Shown in pieces: positions 53,415 to 62,405 of a stretch of DNA of 64,000 nucleotides (its first letter is position 1; each line of letters begins with the position of its first letter). Location: positions 219,571 through 283,570 of the forward strand of contig NZ_JBHUEM010000052.1 in NCBI RefSeq assembly GCF_042680805.1, in the 5' to 3' direction. Origin of the DNA: Bacillus_CJ salitolerans. Lineage in GTDB: Bacteria > Bacillota > Bacilli > Bacillales > SA4. The position numbers were made by a program, and so were the translations under genes. Below the pieces are notes generated by a model. The model had not been told where the DNA came from, ran no database searches, and worked only from the letters and a program-made list of their open reading frames with translations.

Positions 53415-54698
53415 ATGGGTAACAAGAAATGGTATGGTTTATTTGCTTTGATGTTCGCATTTCTTCTTATTTTATCTGCATGTGGAAGTTCGGAAACAGT
53501 TACTGACAATGGGAATGATTCAGGTGATACTACAACTGATAGTAATTCAACTTCTGATTCTTCTTCAGATTCAAATACCGACGAAAAGAAAGAGCCAATT
53601 AAAATCGGGGTACTTGCATCGACTACCGGTCCTTTAGAGACTTACGGGAAACAAACAATTCGCGGATTTGAATTAGGACTTCATTATGCAACTGGTGGAA
53701 CAATGGAAGTTAACGGCCATCCGATTGAATTTATTGTAGAAGACACTGAAACAAAACCAGAAGTAGCAATTCAAAAAGCAACGAAACTACTAGAGGAAGA
53801 TGAAGTAGATTTCTTAGTAGGATCTTCAAGCTCAGGTGACACACTAGCTGTTCTACCACTTGCTGAAGAGTATGAAAAAATTATGGTTGTAGAACCAGCG
53901 GTAGCTGATAGTATTACAGGATCAGAATGGAATAAGTATATTTTCCGTACGGCTCGTAACTCATCACAGGACGCGGTTGCAGGAGCGGCAGCGATTGCGG
54001 GAGATGGTGTGAAAATTGCAACACTAGCTCCAGATTCTGCATTTGGTCATGACGGGATTGCTGCATTTAAAGAAGCAGCTGAGAAATTAGGGTCAGAAAT
54101 TATCCACGAAGAATTTGCAGACCCAGCTGCAACGGACTTTACATCAAACATTCAAAAAATCATCGACGCAAAGCCAGACTACTTATTCGTAGTATGGGCA
54201 GGCGCTAACTCACCATGGAATCAAATCTCTGACATGAAGGTTCAAGACAGAGGGATTAAGATCTCAACGGGTGCGCCTGATATCGCTGCTTTAACAACCA
54301 TGAATGCTTTAGTGGGTATGGAAGGCTTTTCAGTTTACTATCATACACTTCCGTCAAATGAAATTAATGATTGGTTAGTGGAAGAGCATAAAAAGCGCCA
54401 TAATGGAGAAGTCCCTGATTTATTTACACCAGGCGGAATGAGCGCTGCCATTGCGATCGTTGAAGCCATCAAGAAAACGGAAGGAAGCACTGATGCAGAG
54501 GCATTAATTAGTGCGATGGAAGGTATGAGCTTTGAAACACCAAAGGGTACGATGACATTCAGAGCTGAGGATCATCAAGCACTACAAACTTTATATGCCA
54601 TTCGTTTAGAAAAGGTTGATGGAGTTGACTATCCTGTTCCTGTGTTAATGCGTGAATTATCACCAGAAGAGACAGCTCCACCAATCCGTAATAACTAA
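53415..54698 (+). CDS. LIV-type ABC transporter substrate-binding lipoprotein
   Basis: 427 aa. Signal peptide with lipobox LSAC, Cys23. A Ser/Thr/Asp/Asn-rich linker (about 25-60) leads to a type I periplasmic-binding fold beginning IKIGVLASTTGPLETYGKQ. The SSSSGDTLAVLPLAEEY region lines the ligand cleft. Amino-acid or other small polar/aromatic ligand is possible; the branch is broader than Leu/Ile/Val. AAAAAGGGGG upstream. First gene of the operon; an attenuating hairpin follows. Confidence 0.88.
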   Translation: MGNKKWYGLFALMFAFLLILSACGSSETVTDNGNDSGDTTTDSNSTSDSSSDSNTDEKKEPIKIGVLASTTGPLETYGKQTIRGFELGLHYATGGTMEVNGHPIEFIVEDTETKPEVAIQKATKLLEEDEVDFLVGSSSSGDTLAVLPLAEEYEKIMVVEPAVADSITGSEWNKYIFRTARNSSQDAVAGAAAIAGDGVKIATLAPDSAFGHDGIAAFKEAAEKLGSEIIHEEFADPAATDFTSNIQKIIDAKPDYLFVVWAGANSPWNQISDMKVQDRGIKISTGAPDIAALTTMNALVGMEGFSVYYHTLPSNEINDWLVEEHKKRHNGEVPDLFTPGGMSAAIAIVEAIKKTEGSTDAEALISAMEGMSFETPKGTMTFRAEDHQALQTLYAIRLEKVDGVDYPVPVLMRELSPEETAPPIRNN

Positions 54699-54707
54699 GC
54701 AAAAGCT

Positions 54708-54744
54708 AATGAAGGAACTTTGGTCTCGCTAAAGTTCCTTCATT
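54708..54744 (+). terminator. Stem-loop between binding protein and ATPase genes
   Basis: AATGAAGGAACTTT (54708-54721) pairs with AAAGTTCCTTCATT (54731-54744). No T-run follows, so it is more likely an mRNA-stabilising or partial attenuator element that raises binding-protein levels over the rest. Confidence 0.65.
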
Positions 54745-54827
54745 CATTCACAAAAAGAACCTCCGATAGTTTAATGAATCCACTTATTCTATACCCTTAT
54801 AGTAAATCTCTTAAGTAGGTGAAAACC

Positions 54828-55589
54828 ATGGAAAAAATAGTAGAAACAAAAGATTTGACCATTTCCTTTGGAGGACATACAGCGGTAGATGGTGTAAATT
54901 TCTCGGTTCCTCCTTGCCATTTTAAATCGATTATCGGTCCGAATGGAGCTGGAAAAACGACCTTTTTTAATCTATTAAGTGGACAGCTCGCTCCTTCAAG
55001 AGGAGAGGTGTTTTTTAAAGGTGAAAATATTACAAAACTATCTCCTACAGCAAGAACAAGACGAGGAATAGGACGTTCCTTCCAAATCACAAATGTATTC
55101 CCAAACCTAACTGTACTAGAAAATGTTCGGTTAGCTGTCCAATCACGGAAAGGAATTCTATATAACTTCTTTTCCCATTTTCAATCATTCAAAAGTCTAG
55201 AAGAAGAAGCGTATGATCTATTAAAAACAGTCCTTCTTGATAAAAAAGCGTATTCGCTTGCGAAAAACCTAGCACATGGTGAAAAAAGAAAGCTAGAAAT
55301 TGCAATGCTTCTAGCGTTGGATACGGAAATGCTTTTATTAGATGAACCAACTGCGGGGATGTCTATTGAAGAAGTACCAGCCATTTTAGAAGTTATTAAG
55401 AAAATCAAGGCGGAGAACAATAAAACCATCATTTTAATTGAACACAAGATGGATATGATTCTAGATTTATCTGATACCGTTACAGTTCTGTTTAACGGAG
55501 CACTGTTAGCAGATGGTACGCCAAAGGAAATTATGGAAAATGAAACTGTACAAACTGCATATTTAGGGGGCTTGAACGATGCTTCTTAA
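54828..55589 (+). CDS. livG: LIV-type ABC transporter ATPase (LivG-like)
   Basis: 253 aa. Walker A GPNGAGKTT, the LivG extension (RTRRGIGRSFQITNVFPNLTVLENV), signature LAHGEKRKLEIAM (HGEKR variant), Walker B MLLLDEPTAGMS and the His switch LIEHKMDMI. TAGGTGA supports ATG 54828; a GTG 9 nt upstream overlaps that site. Overlaps the next gene by 11 nt. Confidence 0.9.
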   Translation: MEKIVETKDLTISFGGHTAVDGVNFSVPPCHFKSIIGPNGAGKTTFFNLLSGQLAPSRGEVFFKGENITKLSPTARTRRGIGRSFQITNVFPNLTVLENVRLAVQSRKGILYNFFSHFQSFKSLEEEAYDLLKTVLLDKKAYSLAKNLAHGEKRKLEIAMLLALDTEMLLLDEPTAGMSIEEVPAILEVIKKIKAENNKTIILIEHKMDMILDLSDTVTVLFNGALLADGTPKEIMENETVQTAYLGGLNDAS

Positions 55590-56280
55590 GGTTGAATCTA
55601 TTGAGACATATATTGAACAATATCATATTCTGCAAGGTGTTTCATTCGAAGTGAAAAAAGGAGAAGTAACCGTTCTGCTAGGGAGAAATGGTGCGGGGAA
55701 AACGACGACCTTACGATCAATCATGGGTTTAAACGCACCATCAAAAGGAAAGATTTCTTTTAAAGATAAAGAGATTCAAGGGTTACCAACCTATCAAATT
55801 GCGAATCTAGGAATTGGATATGTTCCTGAAAATCAAGGGATATTTGCTGATTTAACAGTTGAAGAAAATATGAAGGTTGCGATGAAGAAACAGGACGAAC
55901 AAACGATGAAACGGCAGGAATGGATATTAGAATTATTTCCAGACTTAAAGAAGTTTTGGAAAAAACGAGGTGGGGCTCTTAGTGGCGGTCAAAAGCAAAT
56001 GCTATCGATGTCACGTGCCTTCATCAATAATAGTGAGTTATTACTCGTAGATGAACCAAGTAAGGGCTTAGCACCGATTATGGTTGAAGTCGTGATGAAC
56101 GCGATTATGGAGCTGAAAAAAGAAGCAACGATTATCCTCGTTGAGCAAAACTTTATGATGGCAAGCACGATTGGTGATCGTTTTTATATTATTGATGACG
56201 GCATGACAGCCTATGAGGGTGACATGAATGTGTTGAAAGAGGATGAAGCATTACGAAGAAAGTATTTAGGTATTGCGTAG
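55579..56280 (+). CDS. livF: LIV-type ABC transporter ATPase (LivF-like)
   Basis: 233 aa. Walker A GRNGAGKTT, GIGYVPENQGIFADLTVEEN, signature LSGGQKQML, Walker B LLLVDEPSKGLAP and switch LVEQNFMMA. Starts inside the end of the LivG-like gene, showing coupling. Forms the heterodimeric motor with it. Confidence 0.9.
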   Translation: MLLKVESIETYIEQYHILQGVSFEVKKGEVTVLLGRNGAGKTTTLRSIMGLNAPSKGKISFKDKEIQGLPTYQIANLGIGYVPENQGIFADLTVEENMKVAMKKQDEQTMKRQEWILELFPDLKKFWKKRGGALSGGQKQMLSMSRAFINNSELLLVDEPSKGLAPIMVEVVMNAIMELKKEATIILVEQNFMMASTIGDRFYIIDDGMTAYEGDMNVLKEDEALRRKYLGIA

Positions 56281-56298
56281 AGAGGGGGCAGCAGCACA

Positions 56299-57159
56299 AT
56301 GGAATTGTTAGTGAACTTAGCCGTTAATGGTCTTGCAACAGGTATGTTGATCTTTTTACTAGCTGCTGGTTTAACAATAATTTTCGGATTGATGGATGTA
56401 TTAAATTTTGCCCACGGTGCATTGTTCGCATGGGGAGCATATGTTGGAGTTTGGTCCTATAATACAACAGGAAATTTCTTCATCGGTATTCTATTAGGAA
56501 TCATTGCTGGTCTTGTTCTAGGTCTTCTACTTGAGAGGTTTATCATTCAACCTGTGTATGGCAACCATATCCAGCAAATTTTAATTACGCTTGGGGTCAT
56601 GCTTGTACTTGGTGAGTTATTAAAGGTCGTGTTTGGCCCAAACCAGTTAAGTGCGACAACGCCTGAGTGGCTAAAGGGAAGCTTCGAATTCGGTGAGATT
56701 CTTTTAATTAAATATCGATTATTCATTATTGCAATCGGGTTTCTTATTTACTTTGGTATTCATTTACTTTTAACAAGAACAAAAATTGGACTAATTGTCC
56801 GTGCAGGAGTTATGGATAAGGAAATGGTTCAAGCGCTTGGGATTAATATTAAAAAAGTATTTGCCCTCGTTTTCATGGTAGGAGCTGCAATTGCAGCATT
56901 AGGCGGGGTATTACTAGGTCCATATTCAGGTGTAATCTATGCGGAAATGGGACTGGAATTTGGAATATTAGCATTCATTGTAGTTGTTATCGGTGGAATG
57001 GGAAGCATTACTGGGTCTGTACTAGCAGCTATTTTAGTGGGTATCTCCGGATCTTTTATGGCATATTTCGTTCCGGAGCTATCATTAGCGGTTAACATGT
57101 TATTAATGATTATCGTGTTGATTTTTAGGCCACAAGGATTATTTGGAGTAAAGGGGTGA
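56299..57159 (+). CDS. livH: LIV-type ABC transporter permease (LivH-like)
   Basis: 286 aa, about eight TM helices. GLATGMLIFLLAAGLTIIFGLMD and NFAHGALFAWGAY are the LivH N-terminal signatures; the coupling helix lies near RAGVMDKEMVQALGINIKKVF. GAGGGGGCAG upstream. Overlaps the next gene by 4 nt. Confidence 0.9.
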   Translation: MELLVNLAVNGLATGMLIFLLAAGLTIIFGLMDVLNFAHGALFAWGAYVGVWSYNTTGNFFIGILLGIIAGLVLGLLLERFIIQPVYGNHIQQILITLGVMLVLGELLKVVFGPNQLSATTPEWLKGSFEFGEILLIKYRLFIIAIGFLIYFGIHLLLTRTKIGLIVRAGVMDKEMVQALGINIKKVFALVFMVGAAIAALGGVLLGPYSGVIYAEMGLEFGILAFIVVVIGGMGSITGSVLAAILVGISGSFMAYFVPELSLAVNMLLMIIVLIFRPQGLFGVKG

Positions 57160-57164
57160 AGATG

Positions 57165-58172
57165 ATGAAGATGCAGAAGTCTAACTTGTTCTTGTTGATA
57201 ATTGGTGTTTTTTTAATTCTTTTCCCTTTTATTAGTGATTCACGAACACTTTTGATCGTATTTACTCAAATCTTTATATTCGCTGTTTTTGCGATGAGCT
57301 ATGATTTGTTATTAGGGTTTACAGGAATTGTGTCGTTTGGACACGCGATGTTCTTTGGGATTGGTGCTTATTCAACCGGAATTATTTTAAACCGATTTGA
57401 CGGAACTGTACTCTATTTAGTCATTAGCATGATTGTTGGTGTCATTCTAGCCGCCATTGTTAGTTATATTGTTGGGATTTTATCCCTTCGTCTGAAGAGT
57501 CATTTCTACGCCATGCTCACCCTAGCTTTTGCTGGATTATTTCTAGTAGGTGCCCAAAAGTGGCGCTCGTTAACGAAAGGAAATGATGGCTTTACATTTG
57601 GAATACCAGATTTCCTAAAAGATAGAATGATGTTATATTTTGTGACCCTTGCCTTTATGATCATTGCATATCTGGCACTTAGGCGCTTTACTTCTTCTCC
57701 TGTTGGAAAAGTGTTACAGGCCATTAGAGAAAATGAACCTAGAACAGAGTCATTAGGCTATAAAATTTTGCATTATAAAGTGTTTGCTAGTATTGTAGCG
57801 GGTATTTTTGCAAGTTTAGCAGGCTCCTTTTACGTCTTAACCTTACGCTTTGTGAACACATCTGTTTTTACAACAGAAGTGACGTTAGATGCACTGTTAA
57901 TGACAATTATTGGAGGAGTTGGTACGCTAGTTGGTGCGATTTTAGGTGCTGGAATTATTGAGTTTGCTCACTATTTCCTTAAGGATTTAGCGAAGGTTCA
58001 TTGGATTTTTGAAAGGTGGATTATCATCTTTGGAATCATCTATATTTTAGCCGTCATGTTTTTCCCAGCCGGAATTATTGGGACAGTAAAGGGCTGGTAT
58101 GCGAAAAGACAAAGTAAGAAACATGATGCTAAAAATGAAGAAGCAAGGCGAAATGCGAATGCCTCTATGTAA
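57165..58172 (+). CDS. livM: LIV-type ABC transporter permease (LivM-like)
   Basis: 335 aa, about nine TM helices. YDLLLGFTGIVSFGHAMFFG, SHFYAMLTLAFAGLF and the coupling helix AIRENEPRTESLGY are LivM features. AAGGGGTGA fits ATG 57165; nearby GTG 57156 and ATG 57162 are alternatives, the former overlapping the LivH-like stop. A basic 25-residue C-terminal tail (RQSKKHDAKNEEARRN) is not typical but harmless. Confidence 0.88.
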   Translation: MKMQKSNLFLLIIGVFLILFPFISDSRTLLIVFTQIFIFAVFAMSYDLLLGFTGIVSFGHAMFFGIGAYSTGIILNRFDGTVLYLVISMIVGVILAAIVSYIVGILSLRLKSHFYAMLTLAFAGLFLVGAQKWRSLTKGNDGFTFGIPDFLKDRMMLYFVTLAFMIIAYLALRRFTSSPVGKVLQAIRENEPRTESLGYKILHYKVFASIVAGIFASLAGSFYVLTLRFVNTSVFTTEVTLDALLMTIIGGVGTLVGAILGAGIIEFAHYFLKDLAKVHWIFERWIIIFGIIYILAVMFFPAGIIGTVKGWYAKRQSKKHDAKNEEARRNANASM

Positions 58173-58186
58173 GGAGGGAACATGCC

Positions 58187-58366
58187 ATGGAAGAAGCACA
58201 TCCAATCACATCCTTTGTTGTTCGTTGCACCTGTATCAATGTGCAAGAAGAAACAGGAAAGAAATTATGGCGTATTAAAGTGAAGCATGTTCAAGGTGAA
58301 GAGGAAATATCCGTTCAATCGATGGAAGATATGGTGATGTATATGAAAAGAGTGCTTGGGGAGTGA
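58187..58366 (+). CDS. 59-aa protein between permease and KAS III-like gene
   Basis: 59 aa: MEEAHPITSFVVRCTCIN, then VQEETGKKLWRIKVKHVQGE and a helical end (SMEDMVMYMKRVLGE). AAGGAGGG 8 nt before the ATG is the best ribosome site of the operon. Its stop lies 4 nt before the next start, whose own site is inside this gene. The beta-rich pattern with a CTC motif suggests a small fold or partner subunit. I recognise no family. Confidence 0.72.
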   Translation: MEEAHPITSFVVRCTCINVQEETGKKLWRIKVKHVQGEEEISVQSMEDMVMYMKRVLGE

Positions 58367-58370
58367 GCGC

Positions 58371-59378
58371 ATGACAGCGGTAGGAATAGTGAGTACAGGT
58401 GTTTATATACCCAATTCCTTTATGACAAGTGATGAAATTGCTGAAAAATCTGGAATACCAAAAGAAGTGGTAGAAAAGAAACTAGGTATCGTTAAAAAAC
58501 CGGTACCTGGTCCTGAAGACCATACGTGCCAAATGGGAATTTACGCAGCGAAGCAGGCCATTAAACGAGCTGGAATCGACCCACTTACCATCGATTTAAT
58601 TATTTACATTGGCGAAGAACATAAAGAGTATCCTTTATGGACAGCTGGAATTAAAACGCAGCAGGAAATTGGTGCTCTAAATGCGTGGGCATTTGATGTT
58701 GCGTTAAGGTGCGGAACAACGGTTATGGCCTTAAAGGTTGCAAAAGATATGATGAAAGCGGATGAATCCATCCATACCGTTTTATTAGCTGGTGGGTATC
58801 GAAATGTAGATTTTATCGATTACGATAATCCTAGAACCCGTTTCATGTATAATCTTTCAGCGGGTGGTGGTGCTATTCTGCTTCAAAAAGGGCTTGAAAG
58901 GAATGTACTTCTAGAAAGCCACCTTATGACAGATGGTTCTTTTTCAGAGGATGTTGTGGTTGTAGCTGGTGGAACGAAAGAACCGATTTCAGAAGAAGCC
59001 ATTAAAAATAAGCGGAATACGCTAGATGTATTAGATCCTGAAGGAATGAAGCAGCGACTAGAGGAAAAGTCGATGGCCAATTTCTTGCAGGTCATTCGGA
59101 AGTCGTTAGAGAAAAGTAACTTAACTGAAAAGGATATTAACTATTTAGGCATTCTCCATATGAAAAAGTCGGCCCACGACTATGTGTTAGATAAGCTTGG
59201 GCTTACGGAGGAGCAATCTATTTATCTGAACGAATATGGTCATATGGGACAAATGGATCAAATCCTTTCTTTAGAGCTTGCTGAAAAAGCGGGAAAAATT
59301 AAACAAGGGGATGTTATTGTTCTTGTAAGTGCAGGCATTGGCTATGCTTGGGGAGCAACGACGATTCGTTGGGGATAG
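58371..59378 (+). CDS. Beta-ketoacyl-ACP synthase III-like condensing enzyme
   Basis: 335-aa thiolase-fold protein. FDVALRCGTTVMAL places the nucleophile at Cys114, close to FabH Cys112; His263 (LGILHMKKSAHD) aligns with the FabH His. At the FabH Asn position the sequence is EYGHMGQ with His291, so the triad reads Cys-His-His. The protein is remote from fatty-acid FabH and closer to specialised KAS III/HMG-CoA-synthase-like acyltransferases. GGGGAGTGA supports ATG 58371. Operon context with a thiolase and SDR points to acyl-CoA chemistry; acceptor and donor unknown. Confidence 0.75.
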   Translation: MTAVGIVSTGVYIPNSFMTSDEIAEKSGIPKEVVEKKLGIVKKPVPGPEDHTCQMGIYAAKQAIKRAGIDPLTIDLIIYIGEEHKEYPLWTAGIKTQQEIGALNAWAFDVALRCGTTVMALKVAKDMMKADESIHTVLLAGGYRNVDFIDYDNPRTRFMYNLSAGGGAILLQKGLERNVLLESHLMTDGSFSEDVVVVAGGTKEPISEEAIKNKRNTLDVLDPEGMKQRLEEKSMANFLQVIRKSLEKSNLTEKDINYLGILHMKKSAHDYVLDKLGLTEEQSIYLNEYGHMGQMDQILSLELAEKAGKIKQGDVIVLVSAGIGYAWGATTIRWG

Positions 59379-59408
59379 TACTACGTTAAAGAATGGGGAG
59401 GAATAGAG

Positions 59409-60323
59409 ATGACTGTGCACCTAAAAACAGTAGGTTTACCAAATGGTGAAACTCTTGGTTATAGAGTAAGAGAGGGCGGTAATAAAACGCTACTTTTAAT
59501 TCATGGAAATATGACTTCGTCAAAACATTGGGATTTATTGATCGATGCTTTACCAAATGAGTACCGTATTATTGCCCTTGATTTACGTGGTTTTGGCTTG
59601 TCTACTTATAAACAACCAATTGAAAGTATAAAGGATTTCTCAGATGATATGAAACTATTTGTAGATGCATTATCCCTAAAGGATTTTACTGCTGTAGGGT
59701 GGTCTTTAGGTGGTACTGTCGCTATGCAATTTATCGCTGAAAATCCAGGCTATGCCTCTAAATTAGTATTAGTAGCTTCAGGGTCTACAAGAGGATTCCC
59801 TGCTTACGGTTTAAATGCTGAAGGAAATATAGATTTAACCAATCGTTTAAAAACGAAAGATGATTTTAGAATGGATGCCGTTAGAACAATCCCCATACAA
59901 GCAGCCTATGATAATAGAGACGCCAATTTACTAAAGGCAGTATGGAATTCAGTGATTTATGATAAAAACCAACCAAGTTCGGAAAAATATGAAGAATATA
60001 TTGATGACATGTGTACGCAACAAAACTATGCAGATGTACTTTATGCTCTGAATAGATTCAATATTAGTAAGCATCATAATGGAGTTATAGAAGGGAATCA
60101 TCTAGTAAATAACCTGAACCTCCCCATTCTTGCATTATTCGGAGATCGAGAACTTGTGATTACAAAGCAAATGCAAGAGGAACTCTTAAGTGACCTTCCA
60201 AAACAATATGTTACATATGTTGAACTAAAGGATTGTGGTCACTCTCCATTGGTCGATGATATAAACCAATTAGTTGAAGCAATTACAGTATTTTTAGAGA
60301 AGAAAGTGGAGGAGAAGCAATGA
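59409..60323 (+). CDS. Alpha/beta-hydrolase fold enzyme
   Basis: 304 aa. Oxyanion region LIHGNMTSSKHWD, nucleophile elbow GWSLGG, acid in LFGDRELVIT and base in DCGHSPLVDD. LDLRGFGLSTYK is typical of hydrolases of carbon-carbon or ester bonds in ring or ketone breakdown. GGGGAGGAATAG upstream. Overlaps the SDR by ATGA, so the two are coupled. Confidence 0.83.
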   Translation: MTVHLKTVGLPNGETLGYRVREGGNKTLLLIHGNMTSSKHWDLLIDALPNEYRIIALDLRGFGLSTYKQPIESIKDFSDDMKLFVDALSLKDFTAVGWSLGGTVAMQFIAENPGYASKLVLVASGSTRGFPAYGLNAEGNIDLTNRLKTKDDFRMDAVRTIPIQAAYDNRDANLLKAVWNSVIYDKNQPSSEKYEEYIDDMCTQQNYADVLYALNRFNISKHHNGVIEGNHLVNNLNLPILALFGDRELVITKQMQEELLSDLPKQYVTYVELKDCGHSPLVDDINQLVEAITVFLEKKVEEKQ

Positions 60324-61060
60324 GATTAGAACATAAAGTAGCGATTATAACGGGTGCTGCAAATGGTATTGGCTTAGAGGCAGCGAAAACCTTTGCGAAA
60401 GAAGGAGCAAAGGTGATCATGGCAGATTATGATGTAGAAACAGGTGGCATCCGAGCTGCTGAACTTCGAAACGAAGGACATGATGTAGCCTTTGTACAAG
60501 TGAATGTAGCAAACCGTGAAAGTGTTGATCAAATGGTCAACCAATCTGTTGAGCAGTATGGAAAGATTGATATATTAATCAATAATGCTGGAATTACTAG
60601 AGATGCAATGCTAACGAAGATGGCATCCGAGGATTTTCAGAGAGTACTAGACGTGAACTTAACAGGTGTATTTCACTGCACGCAGGCAGTTGTTCCTTAT
60701 ATGGTTGAGCAAGGGAAAGGAAAAATTGTCGTGACTTCGTCTGTATCAGGAGTATATGGAAATGTTGGCCAAACCAATTATGCTGCGGCAAAGGCAGGCG
60801 TAATTGGAATGGTCAAAACATGGGCAAAGGAGTTAGGACGCAAGGGAATAAATGTCAATGCGGTTGCTCCTGGCTTCACGGAAACAAACATGGTTGCAGC
60901 CGTCCCAGAGAAAGTGATTCAGCAAATGGTTGCAATGGTACCACTTCAACGACTTGGAAAGCCAGAAGACATCGCGAAGGCTTATTTATATTTAGCTTCT
61001 GACGATGCTGATTATGTAACAGGTACTGTTCTTCATGTTGACGGTGGAATTATGATGTAA
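60320..61060 (+). CDS. SDR family oxidoreductase (FabG-like)
   Basis: 246 aa. Cofactor motif TGAANGIG, NNAG (ILINNAGITRD), catalytic Ser in TSSVSG and Tyr-x3-Lys in YAAAKAG. DVNLTGVFHCTQ and the C-terminal GTVLHVDGGIMM are FabG-like. Acidic residue at the end of beta 2 (MADYD) suggests NAD preference. Starts within the previous gene's end. Likely oxidises or reduces a 3-hydroxyacyl/3-ketoacyl group. Confidence 0.88.
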   Translation: MRLEHKVAIITGAANGIGLEAAKTFAKEGAKVIMADYDVETGGIRAAELRNEGHDVAFVQVNVANRESVDQMVNQSVEQYGKIDILINNAGITRDAMLTKMASEDFQRVLDVNLTGVFHCTQAVVPYMVEQGKGKIVVTSSVSGVYGNVGQTNYAAAKAGVIGMVKTWAKELGRKGINVNAVAPGFTETNMVAAVPEKVIQQMVAMVPLQRLGKPEDIAKAYLYLASDDADYVTGTVLHVDGGIMM

Positions 61061-61075
61061 AATAAAACAAAAATT

Positions 61076-61121
61076 ACCTGTTCTCCTTTATAATAATAAT
61101 GTAGGGGACAGGTGATTTTTT
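61076..61121 (+). terminator. Hairpin between SDR and thiolase genes
   Basis: ACCTGTTCTCC (61076-61086) pairs with GGGGACAGGT (61104-61113) with minor mismatch, then GATTTTTTT. It may end the main operon or attenuate into the thiolase gene 30 bp on. Confidence 0.65.
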
Positions 61122-61150
61122 TAGTTTTGAGATGATAAAGGGGGAGTAAC

Positions 61151-62326
61151 ATGAGAAACGTGGTAATTACCTCAGCAGTAAGAACTCCAATTGGTGATTT
61201 TGGAGGGGCATTCAAAGATTTATTACCGACAGACTTAATGGTTCCTGTTATTCAGGAAGTCGTTTCTAGGAGCAAGCTTCAAAACCATGAAGTAAATGAA
61301 GTTATCCTTGGTCATTGTATACAGCGTACTGATCAACCGAATACAGCAAGAACTGCAGCATTACTTGCAGGTCTTTCGAACGAAACAACAGGATATACGA
61401 TACAACGTCAATGTGCTTCAGGCATGCAAGCTGTTATTTCAGCTGCTCTCCAAATCCAGGCTGGGCTATCTGATATTGCCATTGCTGGAGGTGTAGAAGC
61501 CATGAGCTCAAGTCCTTACCTTTTGAAACAGCATAGATGGGGAGCACGTATGCAGCACAGTCAAGTGACTGATTCTGTATGGGAAGTGCTTGAAGATCCC
61601 ATTCATCATATTATGATGGGGGAAACAGCAGAAAATCTTGCTGACATTCATAACATCTCTAGAGAAGAGCAAGATGAAATTGCCCTATTAAGCCATAAAC
61701 GAGCTGCCTTTGCGATTGAAAATGGATATTTCGATGAACAAATTCTGCCGATAACGTTAAAGACTAGAAAAGGTGAGACTGTTGTTTCAAAGGATGAACA
61801 CCCTCGCCCGCAAATTACAGGAGAAGACTTAGCGAAGTTAAAGCCCGTATTTCGTAAAGATGGGACCGTAACAGCAGGAAATGCTTCCGGGTTAAATGAT
61901 GGAGCAGCCGCTCTCGTTCTAATGGATGAGGAAACAGCAAAGAAGAAAGGTCTAACGCCGCTTGCCCGAATCGTCGGCTTCCAAGTTGCTGGCGTTGACC
62001 CAAAGATTATGGGAAGAGGTCCAGTACCTGCAATTGAGCGCGGTCTTGAGCGAGTAGGATGGCGTTTAGAAGATGCTGACTTAATTGAAGTGAATGAAGC
62101 TTTTGCTGCACAATATTTAGCTGTTGAAAAAGAATTGAAATTAGACCGCGACAAAGTAAATGTAAATGGAAGTGGTATCAGCTTAGGTCACCCAGTTGGT
62201 TGTACGGGAGCCCGAATTGTGGCAAGCCTTGCTTATGAAATGAAGAGACGCTCTGTAACTCGTGGAATCGCTTCGTTATGTGTAGGCGGTGGTATGGGTG
62301 CAGCGGTGTTTTTAGAAAGAGTGTAA
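61151..62326 (+). CDS. Acetyl-CoA acetyltransferase (thiolase)
   Basis: 391 aa. Nucleophile Cys in RQCASGMQAV, NEAFAAQYLAVE, GHPVGCTGARI and the second Cys in SLCVGGGMGAA complete the thiolase set; GNASGLNDGAAALVL is also standard. Either condenses or cleaves beta-ketoacyl-CoA; position at the end of the cluster favours thiolytic cleavage giving acetyl-CoA. GGGGGAG precedes the ATG. Confidence 0.93.
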   Translation: MRNVVITSAVRTPIGDFGGAFKDLLPTDLMVPVIQEVVSRSKLQNHEVNEVILGHCIQRTDQPNTARTAALLAGLSNETTGYTIQRQCASGMQAVISAALQIQAGLSDIAIAGGVEAMSSSPYLLKQHRWGARMQHSQVTDSVWEVLEDPIHHIMMGETAENLADIHNISREEQDEIALLSHKRAAFAIENGYFDEQILPITLKTRKGETVVSKDEHPRPQITGEDLAKLKPVFRKDGTVTAGNASGLNDGAAALVLMDEETAKKKGLTPLARIVGFQVAGVDPKIMGRGPVPAIERGLERVGWRLEDADLIEVNEAFAAQYLAVEKELKLDRDKVNVNGSGISLGHPVGCTGARIVASLAYEMKRRSVTRGIASLCVGGGMGAAVFLERV

Positions 62327-62337
62327 TAGATTAAATG

Positions 62338-62366
62338 CCTGGTAGTTTGCTATCAGGTGTTTTTTC
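62338..62366 (+). terminator. Thiolase terminator
   Basis: CCTGGTAG (62338-62345) pairs with CTATCAGG (62350-62357), one wobble, followed by TGTTTTTT. Confidence 0.72.
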
Positions 62367-62405
62367 CTAATATAGATTTGTAATGAAAAATAAAGGATGT
62401 GGAAT

